Positions 36,100-44,508 are shown, counted from the stretch's first letter. The stretch: 64,000 nt of DNA from JAIRQK01 sp047974135 (GCA_047974135.1 JBKECC010000082.1:1-64000), one strand, 5' to 3'. Notes: generated by a model from the letters alone, not told the origin. Translations and numbers: made by a program.

Positions 36100-36766
36100 G
36101 GCGTTAAGTAGATTTACGCAGATACTTGATAGCTCCTTCCCAAATGGAGCTTTTACGCACTCTTTTGGGCTTGAACCATTTGTCTTAGAAGGTATCATAA
36201 AAGATAAAAACTCACTTTTTTCATTCTTGAAAAATGTCATATCATATCAGTATGAAAAGTTTGAATTTCCAATCATCACAAAGGTTTATGAGTATTGTGA
36301 AAGTGGCAAATTGAACCTAATAGTAAAGTTAGATAAAAAGATACAAGCTATGCAAATGTATGAATTTGCAAAAGCCTATAAAAATATCGGCGAAAACATT
36401 TTTTTTCAACTTCAAAACTTAGAGCTTAAAAAGAGTATAACTAAGAGCTATTTTTTACATGTAAAAGATAGAAAAACTCCAGCAAATGAAATGGTTATAC
36501 TTGGTATTTTTGCTTATGAGAGTAGTTTACATGTAAAAGATTTTATGGCTCTTTTTGCAAAGAAAAATCTGATGAATATAGCAACAAGCTCTCTTAAAGT
36601 CTCAAGACTAAAACCAAGTGAAGTGCAAGAGATTTTGTTTATGATCGATGATATTTTAGACGCTTCTGTGGAGAAAAAATATAGTAAAATTTCAAACTTC
36701 AATCCATTTTTTGAAGAGATTATATTTAAACACAAACATTTAGAACCAAAACTTTTTACAACTTGA
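36074..36766 (+). CDS. ureF: Urease accessory protein UreF
   Basis: A 230-residue all-helical accessory protein with the family motif LDSSFPNGAFTHSFGLE (about 18-34), which recruits UreG to UreD and the apoenzyme. It starts inside ureE. Two palindromes (36455 and 36537) each encode LHVKD, 82 bp apart. Confidence 0.93.
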   Translation: MQKRHTHTKALSRFTQILDSSFPNGAFTHSFGLEPFVLEGIIKDKNSLFSFLKNVISYQYEKFEFPIITKVYEYCESGKLNLIVKLDKKIQAMQMYEFAKAYKNIGENIFFQLQNLELKKSITKSYFLHVKDRKTPANEMVILGIFAYESSLHVKDFMALFAKKNLMNIATSSLKVSRLKPSEVQEILFMIDDILDASVEKKYSKISNFNPFFEEIIFKHKHLEPKLFTT

Positions 36767-36773
36767 GGATACG

Positions 36774-37364
36774 ATGAAAAGCATAAAAATAGGCGTAGCA
36801 GGACCAGTTGGAAGTGGCAAAACTTCTTTAATAGAAAGCCTAACAAACTTACTTAAAAACGAACATAAAGTAGCGATTATTACAAATGATATATACACAA
36901 AAGAGGATGCAAACTACCTAAAAAGTCACCTTGATATCGATAGTGAAATGATTGTAGGCGTTGAAACGGGAGGCTGTCCGCATACCGCTATACGAGATGA
37001 CATCTCGATGAATAAAAAAGCTTGTATAGAACTTGAAGAGAAGTTTGCACCAGAAATCATCTTTGTAGAGAGTGGAGGAGACAACCTATCGGCTACCTTT
37101 TCTTATGAGCTTGTGGACTTTTACATGTACATTATTGATGTGGCACAGGGTGCCGATATACCAAGAAAAAAAGGTGCAGGACTTTTATATAGTGATTTGC
37201 TCGTTGTAAATAAAACTGACTTAGCTCCATTTGTTGATGTTGATTTGGTAAGCATGAAAGAGGATGTAGAAAAAAATAGAAAAAATAAGCCATTTTTGTT
37301 TGTTTCTAAAAAAGATAATAACACACTTTTAAAACTCAAAAGTTGGATAGAAGCACTTTTATAA
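36774..37364 (+). CDS. ureG: Urease accessory GTPase UreG
   Basis: A 196-residue SIMIBI GTPase that drives nickel insertion. P-loop GPVGSGKT (10-17), ETGGCPHTAIRDD with the nickel-binding Cys-Pro-His (about 66-68), FVESGGDNLSATF and guanine motif NKTD. Last gene of the urt-ure unit. A one-base palindrome variant at 37121 encodes FYMYI, again avoiding a stop. Confidence 0.97.
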   Translation: MKSIKIGVAGPVGSGKTSLIESLTNLLKNEHKVAIITNDIYTKEDANYLKSHLDIDSEMIVGVETGGCPHTAIRDDISMNKKACIELEEKFAPEIIFVESGGDNLSATFSYELVDFYMYIIDVAQGADIPRKKGAGLLYSDLLVVNKTDLAPFVDVDLVSMKEDVEKNRKNKPFLFVSKKDNNTLLKLKSWIEALL

Positions 37365-37745
37365 TTTTACATGTAAAAAACATTTTAAACTTTTTTGGAA
37401 TATTTTTACTTGTAAAATTCTTGGATGTTTTTTCCGTGCATTGCGGCAAAAACCGTTAAGAAATTTGAGTGAGAAAGCGTTAAGAAAAATAAATGTTTGA
37501 GGTATTCCGAGTTTTTGTTTTTTAGCTTTCGAACGACAATTTTAGGTTTTTAAGCACTAGCACTTGAATTTTGTTTCTTTTTTTCCAAGAAAAAGAAAGA
37601 GAAGAAAGCCAAAACTTTAGTTGCAATAACTAAGAGCAAAAAGATTTAAGTTCGCATACAAAACCTCTTCCTATCATAAATTGACATTTTGAATAAAATT
37701 GAATATAATTGAATAAAAATTATTTGGCAAGGACAAGGATAAAAG
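37365..37745. other. Intergenic region, ureG to toxin-antitoxin pair
   Basis: About 380 bases. It begins with an exact palindrome (37367-37376) just after ureG and a one-mismatch copy near 37406. A non-coding stretch follows (about 37430-37660) with poly-T and poly-A runs and more mixed composition than other spacers in the window; I recognise no gene in it. It ends with the toxin-antitoxin promoter. It could hold a small RNA or a dispersed non-coding repeat; I cannot decide. Confidence 0.5.
37681..37720 (+). promoter_or_regulatory. Consensus promoter with three 10-bp iterons
   Basis: TTGACA (37681-37686), a 17-bp spacer and TATAAT (37704-37709) make a perfect sigma-70 promoter. Three tandem 10-bp units GAATAAAATT, GAATATAATT, GAATAAAAAT (37691-37720) overlap the spacer and -10. 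This is a typical layout for autorepression by a ribbon-helix-helix antitoxin, the product of the gene that follows. Confidence 0.7.
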
Positions 37746-37982
37746 ATGAAAACTGTAACCATGAGAGTTGATGATGAAACTTATCAAATCATAAAAACAG
37801 CTGCAGATGGCGAAAGAAGAAATATATCTAATTTTATAGAGTTTGCAACTATGCAGTATCTAAGCTCGTCAGTATATGTTGATGATAGTGAAATGGACGA
37901 AATTTCAAATGATAAAGAGTTAGTTAAAGCCTTAAAACAAGGGTTAAAAGAAGCAAAAGCGAAAGAGTATAAAATTGTATAA
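37746..37982 (+). CDS. Ribbon-helix-helix antitoxin
   Basis: A 78-residue protein. The N-terminus VTMRVDDETYQIIKTAADGE is a beta strand plus helix of the RHH fold (about 3-50), and the acidic, then Lys-rich C-terminus should wrap the toxin. AAGGA lies 7-10 nt before the ATG. It overlaps the toxin gene by 8 nt. It probably represses its own promoter at the iterons upstream. Confidence 0.85.
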   Translation: MKTVTMRVDDETYQIIKTAADGERRNISNFIEFATMQYLSSSVYVDDSEMDEISNDKELVKALKQGLKEAKAKEYKIV

Positions 37983-38244
37983 TTTCTCTATAGCAGAAAC
38001 TAAAAGTTTTGAAAAATTAAAAGAGAAGTTGGACAAAAAACTATATACAAAAATAGAAACTTATATCTATCCGCAACTTCGTTCAAATCCTTTTTATGGC
38101 ACAAATATCAAAAAACTAAAAGGCGAATTTGAAGGATACTATCGATATAGACTTGGAAATTATAGGCTTTTTTATATCATCGACAATGAGAAAATTTTAG
38201 TAATTATAGTTGATTTTAAACATAGGCAAAATTCATACGATTAA
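37975..38244 (+). CDS. RelE/ParE-family toxin
   Basis: An 89-residue toxin with the RelE-type pattern: helical N-terminus, LRSNPFYGTNIKKLKGEFEGYYRYRLGNYRLFYIIDNEKILVIIVDFKHRQNSYD (motif region about 35-89; key residues K45, R59, R64, H82, R83). RelE-like toxins cut mRNA on ribosomes; ParE-like ones inhibit gyrase, and the sequence alone does not settle which. TTG start inside the antitoxin gene. Confidence 0.85.
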   Translation: MYNFSIAETKSFEKLKEKLDKKLYTKIETYIYPQLRSNPFYGTNIKKLKGEFEGYYRYRLGNYRLFYIIDNEKILVIIVDFKHRQNSYD

Positions 38245-38265
38245 CAATTTTTTATGCTTTGCAAT

Positions 38266-38275
38266 TTACATGTAA
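38266..38275. repeat. Palindrome between convergent toxin and miaA genes
   Basis: Exact TTTACATGTAAA core between the two converging stop codons, where a shared terminator would sit. Confidence 0.6.
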
Positions 38276-38277
38276 AG

Positions 38278-39171
38278 CTACAAAACCTTTAAAATCTCTT
38301 CTTCTAAATCTTCAAGTGGTTTTTTAACCAAACTATATTCTAAAAATTGTGTTTTGTTAAAAGTTCTCTGTCTCTTGGCAAGTTTTGCTGTGTTTGTTGC
38401 GATTTTGTTTCCCATCTCTTCAAGCGAGTAAATCCCATCAAAGTAGTCTATAACCTCTTTTAATCCTATGGCTTTCATGCAGTTTGGCTCTCTTGTGTAT
38501 TTTTTCTCTAGCCTTGCAACTTCATCAACAAGCCCAGCTTCAATCATCTTTTTAGTTCTAATCTCTATCCTTTTTCGCAAAACTTCCCTATCCGTTTCTA
38601 TCTCAAATATTGGCAAATTTTTGATGATTGGCTCTCTTAGTGTTCGTTTTAAAAAAACGCTTGGAACTTCCTCTGTTTCGTAGTAAATCTCAAGCCATTT
38701 TTCTATGCGATAACTGTCATTTTCTTCTATCTTTAGAGATGCTTCAAAGTCTATGTTTTTTATAAGTTCATGAGAAGCTTTTAAATCTCTCAAAGCTCTT
38801 AGTGTTTTTGCCCTGTTTTCTTCGCTTATGAGAGGTTTGTCGCTAAGACCACTTAGCATCGCTTTTAGGTAAAAACTCGTTCCTCCTACTATGATGAGAG
38901 GCACATTTTTCTTTTGTGATATCTCAAAACTTTTTTTGTATAAATCAAAAAATATAGTCACGTTAAAGGCTTCATTTGGGTAAATCTCATCTATACCAAA
39001 ATGCAAAATATCTCCCATCTCTTCTTTTGTTGGTTTTGCTGAGGCTATATCTATCTCTTTGTAGATAGAGAGTGAATCAAGCGATAGTATGATTCCACCC
39101 ACTTTTTTTGCTAGCTTTATGCCCAAGTCACTTTTTCCTGAAGCAGTTGTTCCTATAATCGCAATTTGCAT
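38278..39171 (-). CDS. miaA: tRNA dimethylallyltransferase
   Basis: A 297-residue enzyme adding an isopentenyl group to A37 of tRNAs reading UNN codons. P-loop GTTASGKS (7-14), DSLSIYKEIDIASAKPT (about 32-48), VGGTSFYLKAMLSGL and the RR-type tRNA-binding region (KRQRTFNKTQ) are present. Divergent from the prenyltransferase gene. Confidence 0.96.
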   Translation of the reverse strand: MQIAIIGTTASGKSDLGIKLAKKVGGIILSLDSLSIYKEIDIASAKPTKEEMGDILHFGIDEIYPNEAFNVTIFFDLYKKSFEISQKKNVPLIIVGGTSFYLKAMLSGLSDKPLISEENRAKTLRALRDLKASHELIKNIDFEASLKIEENDSYRIEKWLEIYYETEEVPSVFLKRTLREPIIKNLPIFEIETDREVLRKRIEIRTKKMIEAGLVDEVARLEKKYTREPNCMKAIGLKEVIDYFDGIYSLEEMGNKIATNTAKLAKRQRTFNKTQFLEYSLVKKPLEDLEEEILKVL

Positions 39172-39238
39172 ATTTTGCCTTCAATTTTTTGGTTAAATTA
39201 TAACAAAATAAGCCATTTATTTGTAAAATCTCTCATTT

Positions 39239-39257
39239 TTACATGTAAAGGTATAAT
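39239..39257 (+). promoter_or_regulatory. Palindrome fused to the Shine-Dalgarno of the prenyltransferase gene
   Basis: TTTACATGTAAAGG then 6 nt then the TTG start: the palindrome's right arm forms the ribosome site AAAGG. Confidence 0.6.
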
Positions 39258-40136
39258 TTGTCAAAATTTTTAGCCGTTTTAAAAGATATAAACGAACTTA
39301 TCGTATTTAAACACTCCGTTTTTGCATTGCCATTTATTTTTATCGCTATGATTGTTGCATCCGCTCAGTTAAGCGGAACTCCTTGGTTTGGCTTTAAACT
39401 ACTTATTTTAGGGCTTTTATGTGCAGTTAGTGCTAGAAACTTTGCTATGAGTTTTAACAGATTTTGTGATGAAGATATAGACAAACATAACCCAAGAACT
39501 GCAAGTCGTCCAAGTGTTGATGGGCGAATCGGCAAAAGAAATATGATAATTTTCATCGTCATAAACGCAGCTATTTTTATAATCGTTGCATTTTTTATAA
39601 ACAAAACCGCTTTTTATCTCTCTTTTCCAATTCTCATAATACTTGGCGGTTACTCGCTTTTTAAGAGATTTTCTCCTTTGGCACATTTGGTTTTGGGTCT
39701 GTCTTTAGGACTTGCACCAATCGCTGGAAGTATCGCAGTTTTAGGAACTACAACACTTTGGGTTTGGCTACTTTGTTTTGGAGTTATTTTTTGGGTTGCT
39801 GGGTTTGATTTGCTTTACTCTTTGCAAGATATAGATTATGACAAAGCAAATAATCTGCACTCGATTCCATCGCGATATGGCTGGGATGCAACGTTTTTTA
39901 TCTCATTATTATTTCACGGTTTAACTATACTTTTTTGGTTACTTTTTGTCATCGCTGCAAATCTTAGTTTTCTCTCATATTTTGCTGTTATCGTAAGCGG
40001 AGTTATACTTTTTTGTGAACATAGAATAGTAAGGCGCGACTTTACAAAGATAGATAGAGCGTTTTTTACGCTCAATGGTTATCTTGGTATTATATTTTTC
40101 TTGTTTGTTTTGTTAGATTTGATTTTTATCGTATAA
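39258..40136 (+). CDS. UbiA-family prenyltransferase (menaquinone pathway, MqnP-like)
   Basis: A 292-residue membrane prenyltransferase with seven to nine helices. Both Asp-rich motifs are present: NRFCDEDID (about 70-78) and SLQDIDYDK (about 191-199). It prenylates an aromatic ring in quinone synthesis. In Campylobacterota, which make menaquinone by the futalosine route and lack ubiquinone, the neighbour of miaA is usually the MqnP-type enzyme; that assignment rests on taxonomy and context. Start TTG 39258. Confidence 0.85.
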   Translation: MSKFLAVLKDINELIVFKHSVFALPFIFIAMIVASAQLSGTPWFGFKLLILGLLCAVSARNFAMSFNRFCDEDIDKHNPRTASRPSVDGRIGKRNMIIFIVINAAIFIIVAFFINKTAFYLSFPILIILGGYSLFKRFSPLAHLVLGLSLGLAPIAGSIAVLGTTTLWVWLLCFGVIFWVAGFDLLYSLQDIDYDKANNLHSIPSRYGWDATFFISLLFHGLTILFWLLFVIAANLSFLSYFAVIVSGVILFCEHRIVRRDFTKIDRAFFTLNGYLGIIFFLFVLLDLIFIV

Positions 40137-40137
40137 T
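40132..40137 (+). promoter_or_regulatory. Candidate -10 for the 40169 gene
   Basis: TATAAT overlapping the prenyltransferase stop codon, 32 bases before the next start. Confidence 0.35.
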
Positions 40138-40168
40138 ACTTAAATTTAAAAATTTGGAGATTGTTTAG

Positions 40169-40630
40169 ATGGATACAATGTTACTTGTAGCACTATTTGT
40201 AGTGATGGTTTTAGTTGTAATTTTCATAGTTGTCAAAGATAGAGAAGTCGAGAGAAGACTTAACCTTTTTGCAAGCATCATAGAAGATATAAATAGACAA
40301 AATCATGACTTAAAAAAGAACTCTATCCAATTTCAAAACTTTGGTGATAACAAAGAAGATTTAGAGAAAAAGCTAGAGAGTGCTATACAAACAAAGGTTC
40401 AACCGCTAAATGAAACTATAGAAAAAGTAAAAAGCATAACGCAAGACTATCATGACAAGAAAAAAACTCAAGATAGTGATGTTTCATTTGAACAAGATAA
40501 ACCGCTTGATTATGAAAAAGAGGCTGTAAATCTATATAAACAAGGTAAAACAGAGATAGAAATAGCAGAGGCTCTTGGTTTACATGTAAGCGAAGTCGAG
40601 TTTATCTTAGGACTTAACGACTTAAAATGA
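40169..40630 (+). CDS. Membrane-anchored coiled-coil protein with C-terminal HTH-like motif
   Basis: A 153-residue protein. One transmembrane helix (about 4-23), a coiled-coil (about 30-95) and a C-terminal helix-turn-helix-like AVNLYKQGKTEIEIAEALGL (about 120-139). Similar small anchored proteins occur widely in Campylobacterota without assigned function. GGAG lies upstream. Overlaps the UDG-like gene by 4 nt. A palindrome at 40580 falls in the HTH region and encodes LHVS. Confidence 0.6.
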   Translation: MDTMLLVALFVVMVLVVIFIVVKDREVERRLNLFASIIEDINRQNHDLKKNSIQFQNFGDNKEDLEKKLESAIQTKVQPLNETIEKVKSITQDYHDKKKTQDSDVSFEQDKPLDYEKEAVNLYKQGKTEIEIAEALGLHVSEVEFILGLNDLK

Positions 40631-41343
40631 CGCAAAATATCGATAAAAGTTGGAGCGAGATAGTAGAAAACTCGCTTCACTCTTTAAGTAGTGAATATCA
40701 AAACTTTTTAAATACTTCTGATACTTACTTTCCAAATAGAGACAATTTTCTAAATGCCTTTAAAACTCTTTCCTTTAAAAACACAAAAGCTATACTTTTT
40801 GGGCAAGACCCATATCCAAGGGTACAGAGTGCTATAGGTTACGCATTTATAGATGGTAAAGTAAAAACTCTCTTTAGTGCAAATGGACTCTCAAAAGAGG
40901 TAAACAGAGCTACAAGTTTGCGAAATTTTATGAAAATGTTATTGCTCGCGGACAATAAACTACAAGAAGATGATTTATCGCAAGATGCGATAGCAATGCT
41001 TAAAAAAGATGAGATGATAAACTCTATATTTGAGTTAAAAGACAACTTTGAAAAAAATGGGATTTTGCTTTTAAATACATCTTTAGTATTTACAAAAAAA
41101 GACGACACCTCTTTACATGTAAAAGAGTTTAAGCCATTTGTTAAAACATTTTTAGATGAGCTTGGAGACAAAAAGCTTGATTTGATTTTGTTTGGTTCTA
41201 TGGCAAAAGATATAAAAAAACTGCTTCCAAATAAGCACAATTTTACTCTTGTTGAAACCTCTCATCCTTACAATGTGGATTTTATTACAAATAAAAAAGT
41301 GTTAGAGTATTTTTCAAAATTTAAACTACTTAAAAAACAATAA
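40627..41343 (+). CDS. Uracil-DNA glycosylase-like protein
   Basis: A 238-residue protein of the UDG fold. Motif 1 is GQDPYP (59-64), with D61 kept but Pro where family-1 Ung has His (GQDPYH). The C-terminal motif is TSHPYN (about 220), with the His kept. The middle is longer and Lys-rich. It may be a divergent glycosylase or a non-canonical member; activity is not certain. A palindrome at 41113 encodes LHVK. Confidence 0.7.
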   Translation: MTQNIDKSWSEIVENSLHSLSSEYQNFLNTSDTYFPNRDNFLNAFKTLSFKNTKAILFGQDPYPRVQSAIGYAFIDGKVKTLFSANGLSKEVNRATSLRNFMKMLLLADNKLQEDDLSQDAIAMLKKDEMINSIFELKDNFEKNGILLLNTSLVFTKKDDTSLHVKEFKPFVKTFLDELGDKKLDLILFGSMAKDIKKLLPNKHNFTLVETSHPYNVDFITNKKVLEYFSKFKLLKKQ

Positions 41344-41364
41344 TAGTGATTTAAGTTTGTTAAG

Positions 41365-41370
41365 TATAAT
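41365..41370 (+). promoter_or_regulatory. Candidate -10 for moaA-queE-queD
   Basis: TATAAT 28 bases before the moaA ATG in the 54-bp spacer. Confidence 0.4.
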
Positions 41371-41397
41371 AATCATATTAAAATATTAGGTTGATAT

Positions 41398-42366
41398 ATG
41401 TTGATAGATGGACATGGACGAACAGTCGATTATCTGCGGATTTCAGTAACTGAAAGATGCAATTTTCGTTGTCAGTACTGTATGCCCGACAAACCTTTTT
41501 CTTGGGTTCCTCATGAAAAAATCCTCTCATACGAAGAGATGTTTTCATTTATAAAGGTTGCTATTGATGAGGGCGTTACAAAGATTAGAATAACAGGCGG
41601 AGAGCCATTAGTACGGCCTCATCTTGATGTTTTGATTAGAACGATAAGCGAATACAAAAAAGATATAGATTTAGCTCTTACAACAAATGCTTTTCTTTTG
41701 GAAAACATGGCAGAAAAGCTTTATGATGCAGGACTTAAACGCATAAACGTTTCACTTGATAGTCTAAAAAACGATGTTATACACAAAATCTCAAAAGTTG
41801 ATGCACTTCCAAAAATACTCAAAGGCATAAATAAAGCTCTTGAAGTTGGATTAAAAGCAAAGATAAATATGGTTCCACTAAAAGGCATAAATGATAAAGA
41901 GATTATAGACGTTTTGGAGTATGCAAGAGAGAGAAGAATCATGATAAGATTTATCGAGTTTATGGAAAATACTCATGCAAACTCTGATATTAAAGGGTTA
42001 AAATCCGAAGAGATAAAAAACGAAATCGCAAAAAAATACAAATTTCATGATATAGGAAAAGTTGGAGCATCTCCAGCAGAGAGATACCAACTTGAAGATG
42101 GTTATGTTTTTGGGATAATAGACCCACACAAACATGACTTTTGTGCTGACTGCAATAGAATCAGATTAACTGCTGAAGGACTTTTGATACCTTGTTTGTA
42201 TTTTGATGAAGCTATGAGTATAAAAGATGCTGTTAGAGTTGGCGATATAAACAAAGCAAGTGAGATTTTAAGAACTGTTTTGAAAAACAAACCAGAGAAA
42301 AATCGCTGGGGAAATAAAGAAGAAAACGAGACAAGTTCTCGCGCATTTTATCAAACAGGTGGTTGA
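41398..42366 (+). CDS. moaA: GTP 3',8-cyclase (molybdenum cofactor biosynthesis)
   Basis: A 322-residue radical SAM enzyme. N-terminal cluster C21, C25, C28 (CNFRCQYCMP) and C-terminal cluster FCADCNRIRLTAEGLLIPC. It ends in the catalytic GG-type tail (FYQTGG). First step of Moco synthesis. Directly abuts queE with no gap. Confidence 0.97.
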   Translation: MLIDGHGRTVDYLRISVTERCNFRCQYCMPDKPFSWVPHEKILSYEEMFSFIKVAIDEGVTKIRITGGEPLVRPHLDVLIRTISEYKKDIDLALTTNAFLLENMAEKLYDAGLKRINVSLDSLKNDVIHKISKVDALPKILKGINKALEVGLKAKINMVPLKGINDKEIIDVLEYARERRIMIRFIEFMENTHANSDIKGLKSEEIKNEIAKKYKFHDIGKVGASPAERYQLEDGYVFGIIDPHKHDFCADCNRIRLTAEGLLIPCLYFDEAMSIKDAVRVGDINKASEILRTVLKNKPEKNRWGNKEENETSSRAFYQTGG

Positions 42367-43134
42367 TTGCTCTATCTTGTTGAGAGTTTTTTAAGTATCC
42401 AAGGTGAAGGAAAATACGCTGGAACGCCTTCTGTGTTTTTCAGATTTGGTGGATGCAACTTTACATGTAAGGGTTTTGATACTGAGTTTGAAACAAAAGA
42501 TGGTGAAAAATTAGCTGGTTGCGACTCGTTTTTTGCAGTTGATGTAAAAAACTTTAAAGACAGTTGGGATGCGTATGAAAATTCTCAAAAACTTTTTGAA
42601 AAGTTGCTTTTTTTTACCAAAGATTTAAATTATCTGCCTGATTTGGTTATAACCGGTGGTGAACCTTTGTTGCACCACACTAACGAAGTTTTTTTTGGTT
42701 TTGTAAAAAAAGCGCTAAAGCATGGTTTTAGAGTTTGTGTTGAGACAAATGCAAGCATAGTTATGGATTTTGAAAAATATGAGATATATAAAAATCTTAT
42801 ATTTGCCATGAGTGTTAAACTCTCAAATTCTGGCGAGAAAAAAGAAAAAAGAGTAAACTTAAAAGCCATAGAAACCATTTGCAAAAATGCCAAAGAGGCT
42901 TTTTTCAAGTTTGTTGTTAGGAAAAAAATGATAGAAAAAGGACAGGCAAAAGAGGAAATTAGCGAGATAACTTCTTCTTTTAAAAATGTGCAAGTTTACT
43001 GTATGGCACTTGGAAAAGACAGGTTTGAGCTTTTGGAAAATGATAAGAGTGTGATAGATTTTTGCATACAAAATGGTTATATCTACACAGATAGAGTTCA
43101 CATAAGAGTTTGGGATAATAAAAAAGGTGTTTAA
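42367..43134 (+). CDS. queE: 7-carboxy-7-deazaguanine synthase
   Basis: A 255-residue radical SAM enzyme of queuosine synthesis. It starts (TTG) right after moaA. N-terminal VESFLSIQGEGKYAGTPSVFFR is diagnostic. The cluster motif is atypical: C30, C34, then F37 where CxxxCxxC has its third Cys, with the likely third ligand at C52 after a 14-residue insert (CDSFFAVD). This long-loop variant is known in some QueE proteins. A palindrome (42461) encodes FTCK and supplies C34. Confidence 0.9.
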   Translation: MLYLVESFLSIQGEGKYAGTPSVFFRFGGCNFTCKGFDTEFETKDGEKLAGCDSFFAVDVKNFKDSWDAYENSQKLFEKLLFFTKDLNYLPDLVITGGEPLLHHTNEVFFGFVKKALKHGFRVCVETNASIVMDFEKYEIYKNLIFAMSVKLSNSGEKKEKRVNLKAIETICKNAKEAFFKFVVRKKMIEKGQAKEEISEITSSFKNVQVYCMALGKDRFELLENDKSVIDFCIQNGYIYTDRVHIRVWDNKKGV

Positions 43135-43716
43135 ATGATAATTAGAAAAATGTTTAAATTTGAAAACGCTCATATCGTGCGAAATTGCTCTACAAAAAGA
43201 TGTAGAACAAGCATACATGGGCATTCATATAAAGTTGAGCTTCTTTTTACTTCCAAAAGTTTTGATAATGCTGGGATGATTTACGATTTTGGACTGATGA
43301 AAAGTGGCATTAAAGATTTAATTGAGATTTTTGACCACTCCATAACTCTTTGGAGCAGGGATGATAAGGGCTATATTGAAGCTATGAAAAAATACTCTGC
43401 AAGATGGGTTGAGCTTCCAGTAAGTCCAACTGCTGAGCAGTTTGCAAGAGTGATTTTCATCATGGTAGATTTGCTTTTAAAAAATACAACATTTGTAAAT
43501 GGCGAAGGAGAGATAGAACTTGATAGCGTGATAGTTCATGAAACCGACACAGGATACGCAAAAGCAAACAGAGATGATGCTTTTAGTGAAGTCTTTGGGC
43601 ACATAAATCCAAACGATATAAAGATTTCAGAAGCAATTTGTGAAGATTTTGAAAATCCAAATTTGTGGAATGACATTTTGGGTGGCAAAAAATTTATAAA
43701 TAAAAAAACAGTTTAG
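43135..43716 (+). CDS. queD: 6-carboxytetrahydropterin synthase
   Basis: A 193-residue PTPS-family enzyme, longer than the common QueD of about 120 residues. Zinc ligands H13, H28 and H30 (FENAHI, HGHSY) and catalytic C23 are present, as are VSPTAEQFARVIF and a C-terminal HET (VHETDTGYA). It makes CPH4, the QueE substrate, and is cotranscribed with queE. Confidence 0.92.
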   Translation: MIIRKMFKFENAHIVRNCSTKRCRTSIHGHSYKVELLFTSKSFDNAGMIYDFGLMKSGIKDLIEIFDHSITLWSRDDKGYIEAMKKYSARWVELPVSPTAEQFARVIFIMVDLLLKNTTFVNGEGEIELDSVIVHETDTGYAKANRDDAFSEVFGHINPNDIKISEAICEDFENPNLWNDILGGKKFINKKTV

Positions 43717-43728
43717 AGGAAAACAAAA

Positions 43729-44508
43729 GTGAAAAAAGTTTTAGTATTAATAGCCTTGGGATTTTTTATAACTGGCTGTGGAGATAGCAATAAAAAAAGT
43801 GATACACAGTTAAATGAAAGCATTGCATCAAGCATTGAGACAATAAATAAAAACATTGATACAACAACAGAGGTTTTAAACAATGCAACATCAAAAATCA
43901 TAGAAAAAAGTGGTGAATTGGCAAAAGATGTCGCAGGAAAATCAAGTGAAATTTTAGATGATGTAAAAACTCATAGTAACGAAATATTAGAAAAAGCAAA
44001 AGTAGCTGGAAGTGAAGTTTTAAATAGCACAAAAGATGTGGCAAGTGAGGCTTTAAACAAAACAAGCCAAGCAGTAAGCACAGTGACAGAAAAAACACAA
44101 GAGGTAGGCCAGAAAGTTTTAGATAAATCAAGTGAAGCTGTAAATTCTACAAAAGAGAGTGCAAACAAAACTTATCACGAAGCAGTAAAACCAAAGGTTG
44201 AAGAGGCTACAAAAAAAGCCGAAGAAGTTTTAAATGTTTTAACAACCACAAGTGCAGATATAGAAGCTGGCAAAAAAGTTTATGCAAAATGTCAAGCCTG
44301 TCATGGGAAAAATGCCGATATAGAAGTGTTTAAAAAGAGCCAAAATATCTCAAAATGGAGCAAAGACAACATTGTTGAAGCCATGAAGGGATATAAAGCA
44401 GGAACTTACGGCGGAACCATGAAAAATACGATGACTTCGCTTGTGAAAAATATGAGTGAAGAAGAGTTTGTGAATGTTGCAGATTATATAGTAAGTTTAA
44501 ATAAATAA
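43729..44508 (+). CDS. Lipoprotein with helical stalk and C-terminal cytochrome c domain
   Basis: A 259-residue protein starting at GTG. Lipobox ITGC (C17). Residues about 30-170 are an Ala/Ser/Lys/Glu-rich helix built from degenerate 11-residue units (as in LEA or apolipoprotein-like helices). The last 80 residues are a class I cytochrome c: heme site CQACH (188-192) and Met-containing GGTMKNTM (about 228). The layout suggests a heme domain held away from the membrane on a long stalk. Electron partner unknown. Overlaps the next gene by one base. Confidence 0.85.
   Translation: MKKVLVLIALGFFITGCGDSNKKSDTQLNESIASSIETINKNIDTTTEVLNNATSKIIEKSGELAKDVAGKSSEILDDVKTHSNEILEKAKVAGSEVLNSTKDVASEALNKTSQAVSTVTEKTQEVGQKVLDKSSEAVNSTKESANKTYHEAVKPKVEEATKKAEEVLNVLTTTSADIEAGKKVYAKCQACHGKNADIEVFKKSQNISKWSKDNIVEAMKGYKAGTYGGTMKNTMTSLVKNMSEEEFVNVADYIVSLNK

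Noticed and set aside
37571..37660. A short coding frame in the ureG to antitoxin spacer
   Set aside because: Low-complexity Lys/Glu-rich translation from purine runs, no ribosome site, no recognisable product.
39252..39257. TATAAT as a promoter for the prenyltransferase gene
   Set aside because: It lies between the ribosome site and the start codon, so a transcript from it would start inside the coding region.
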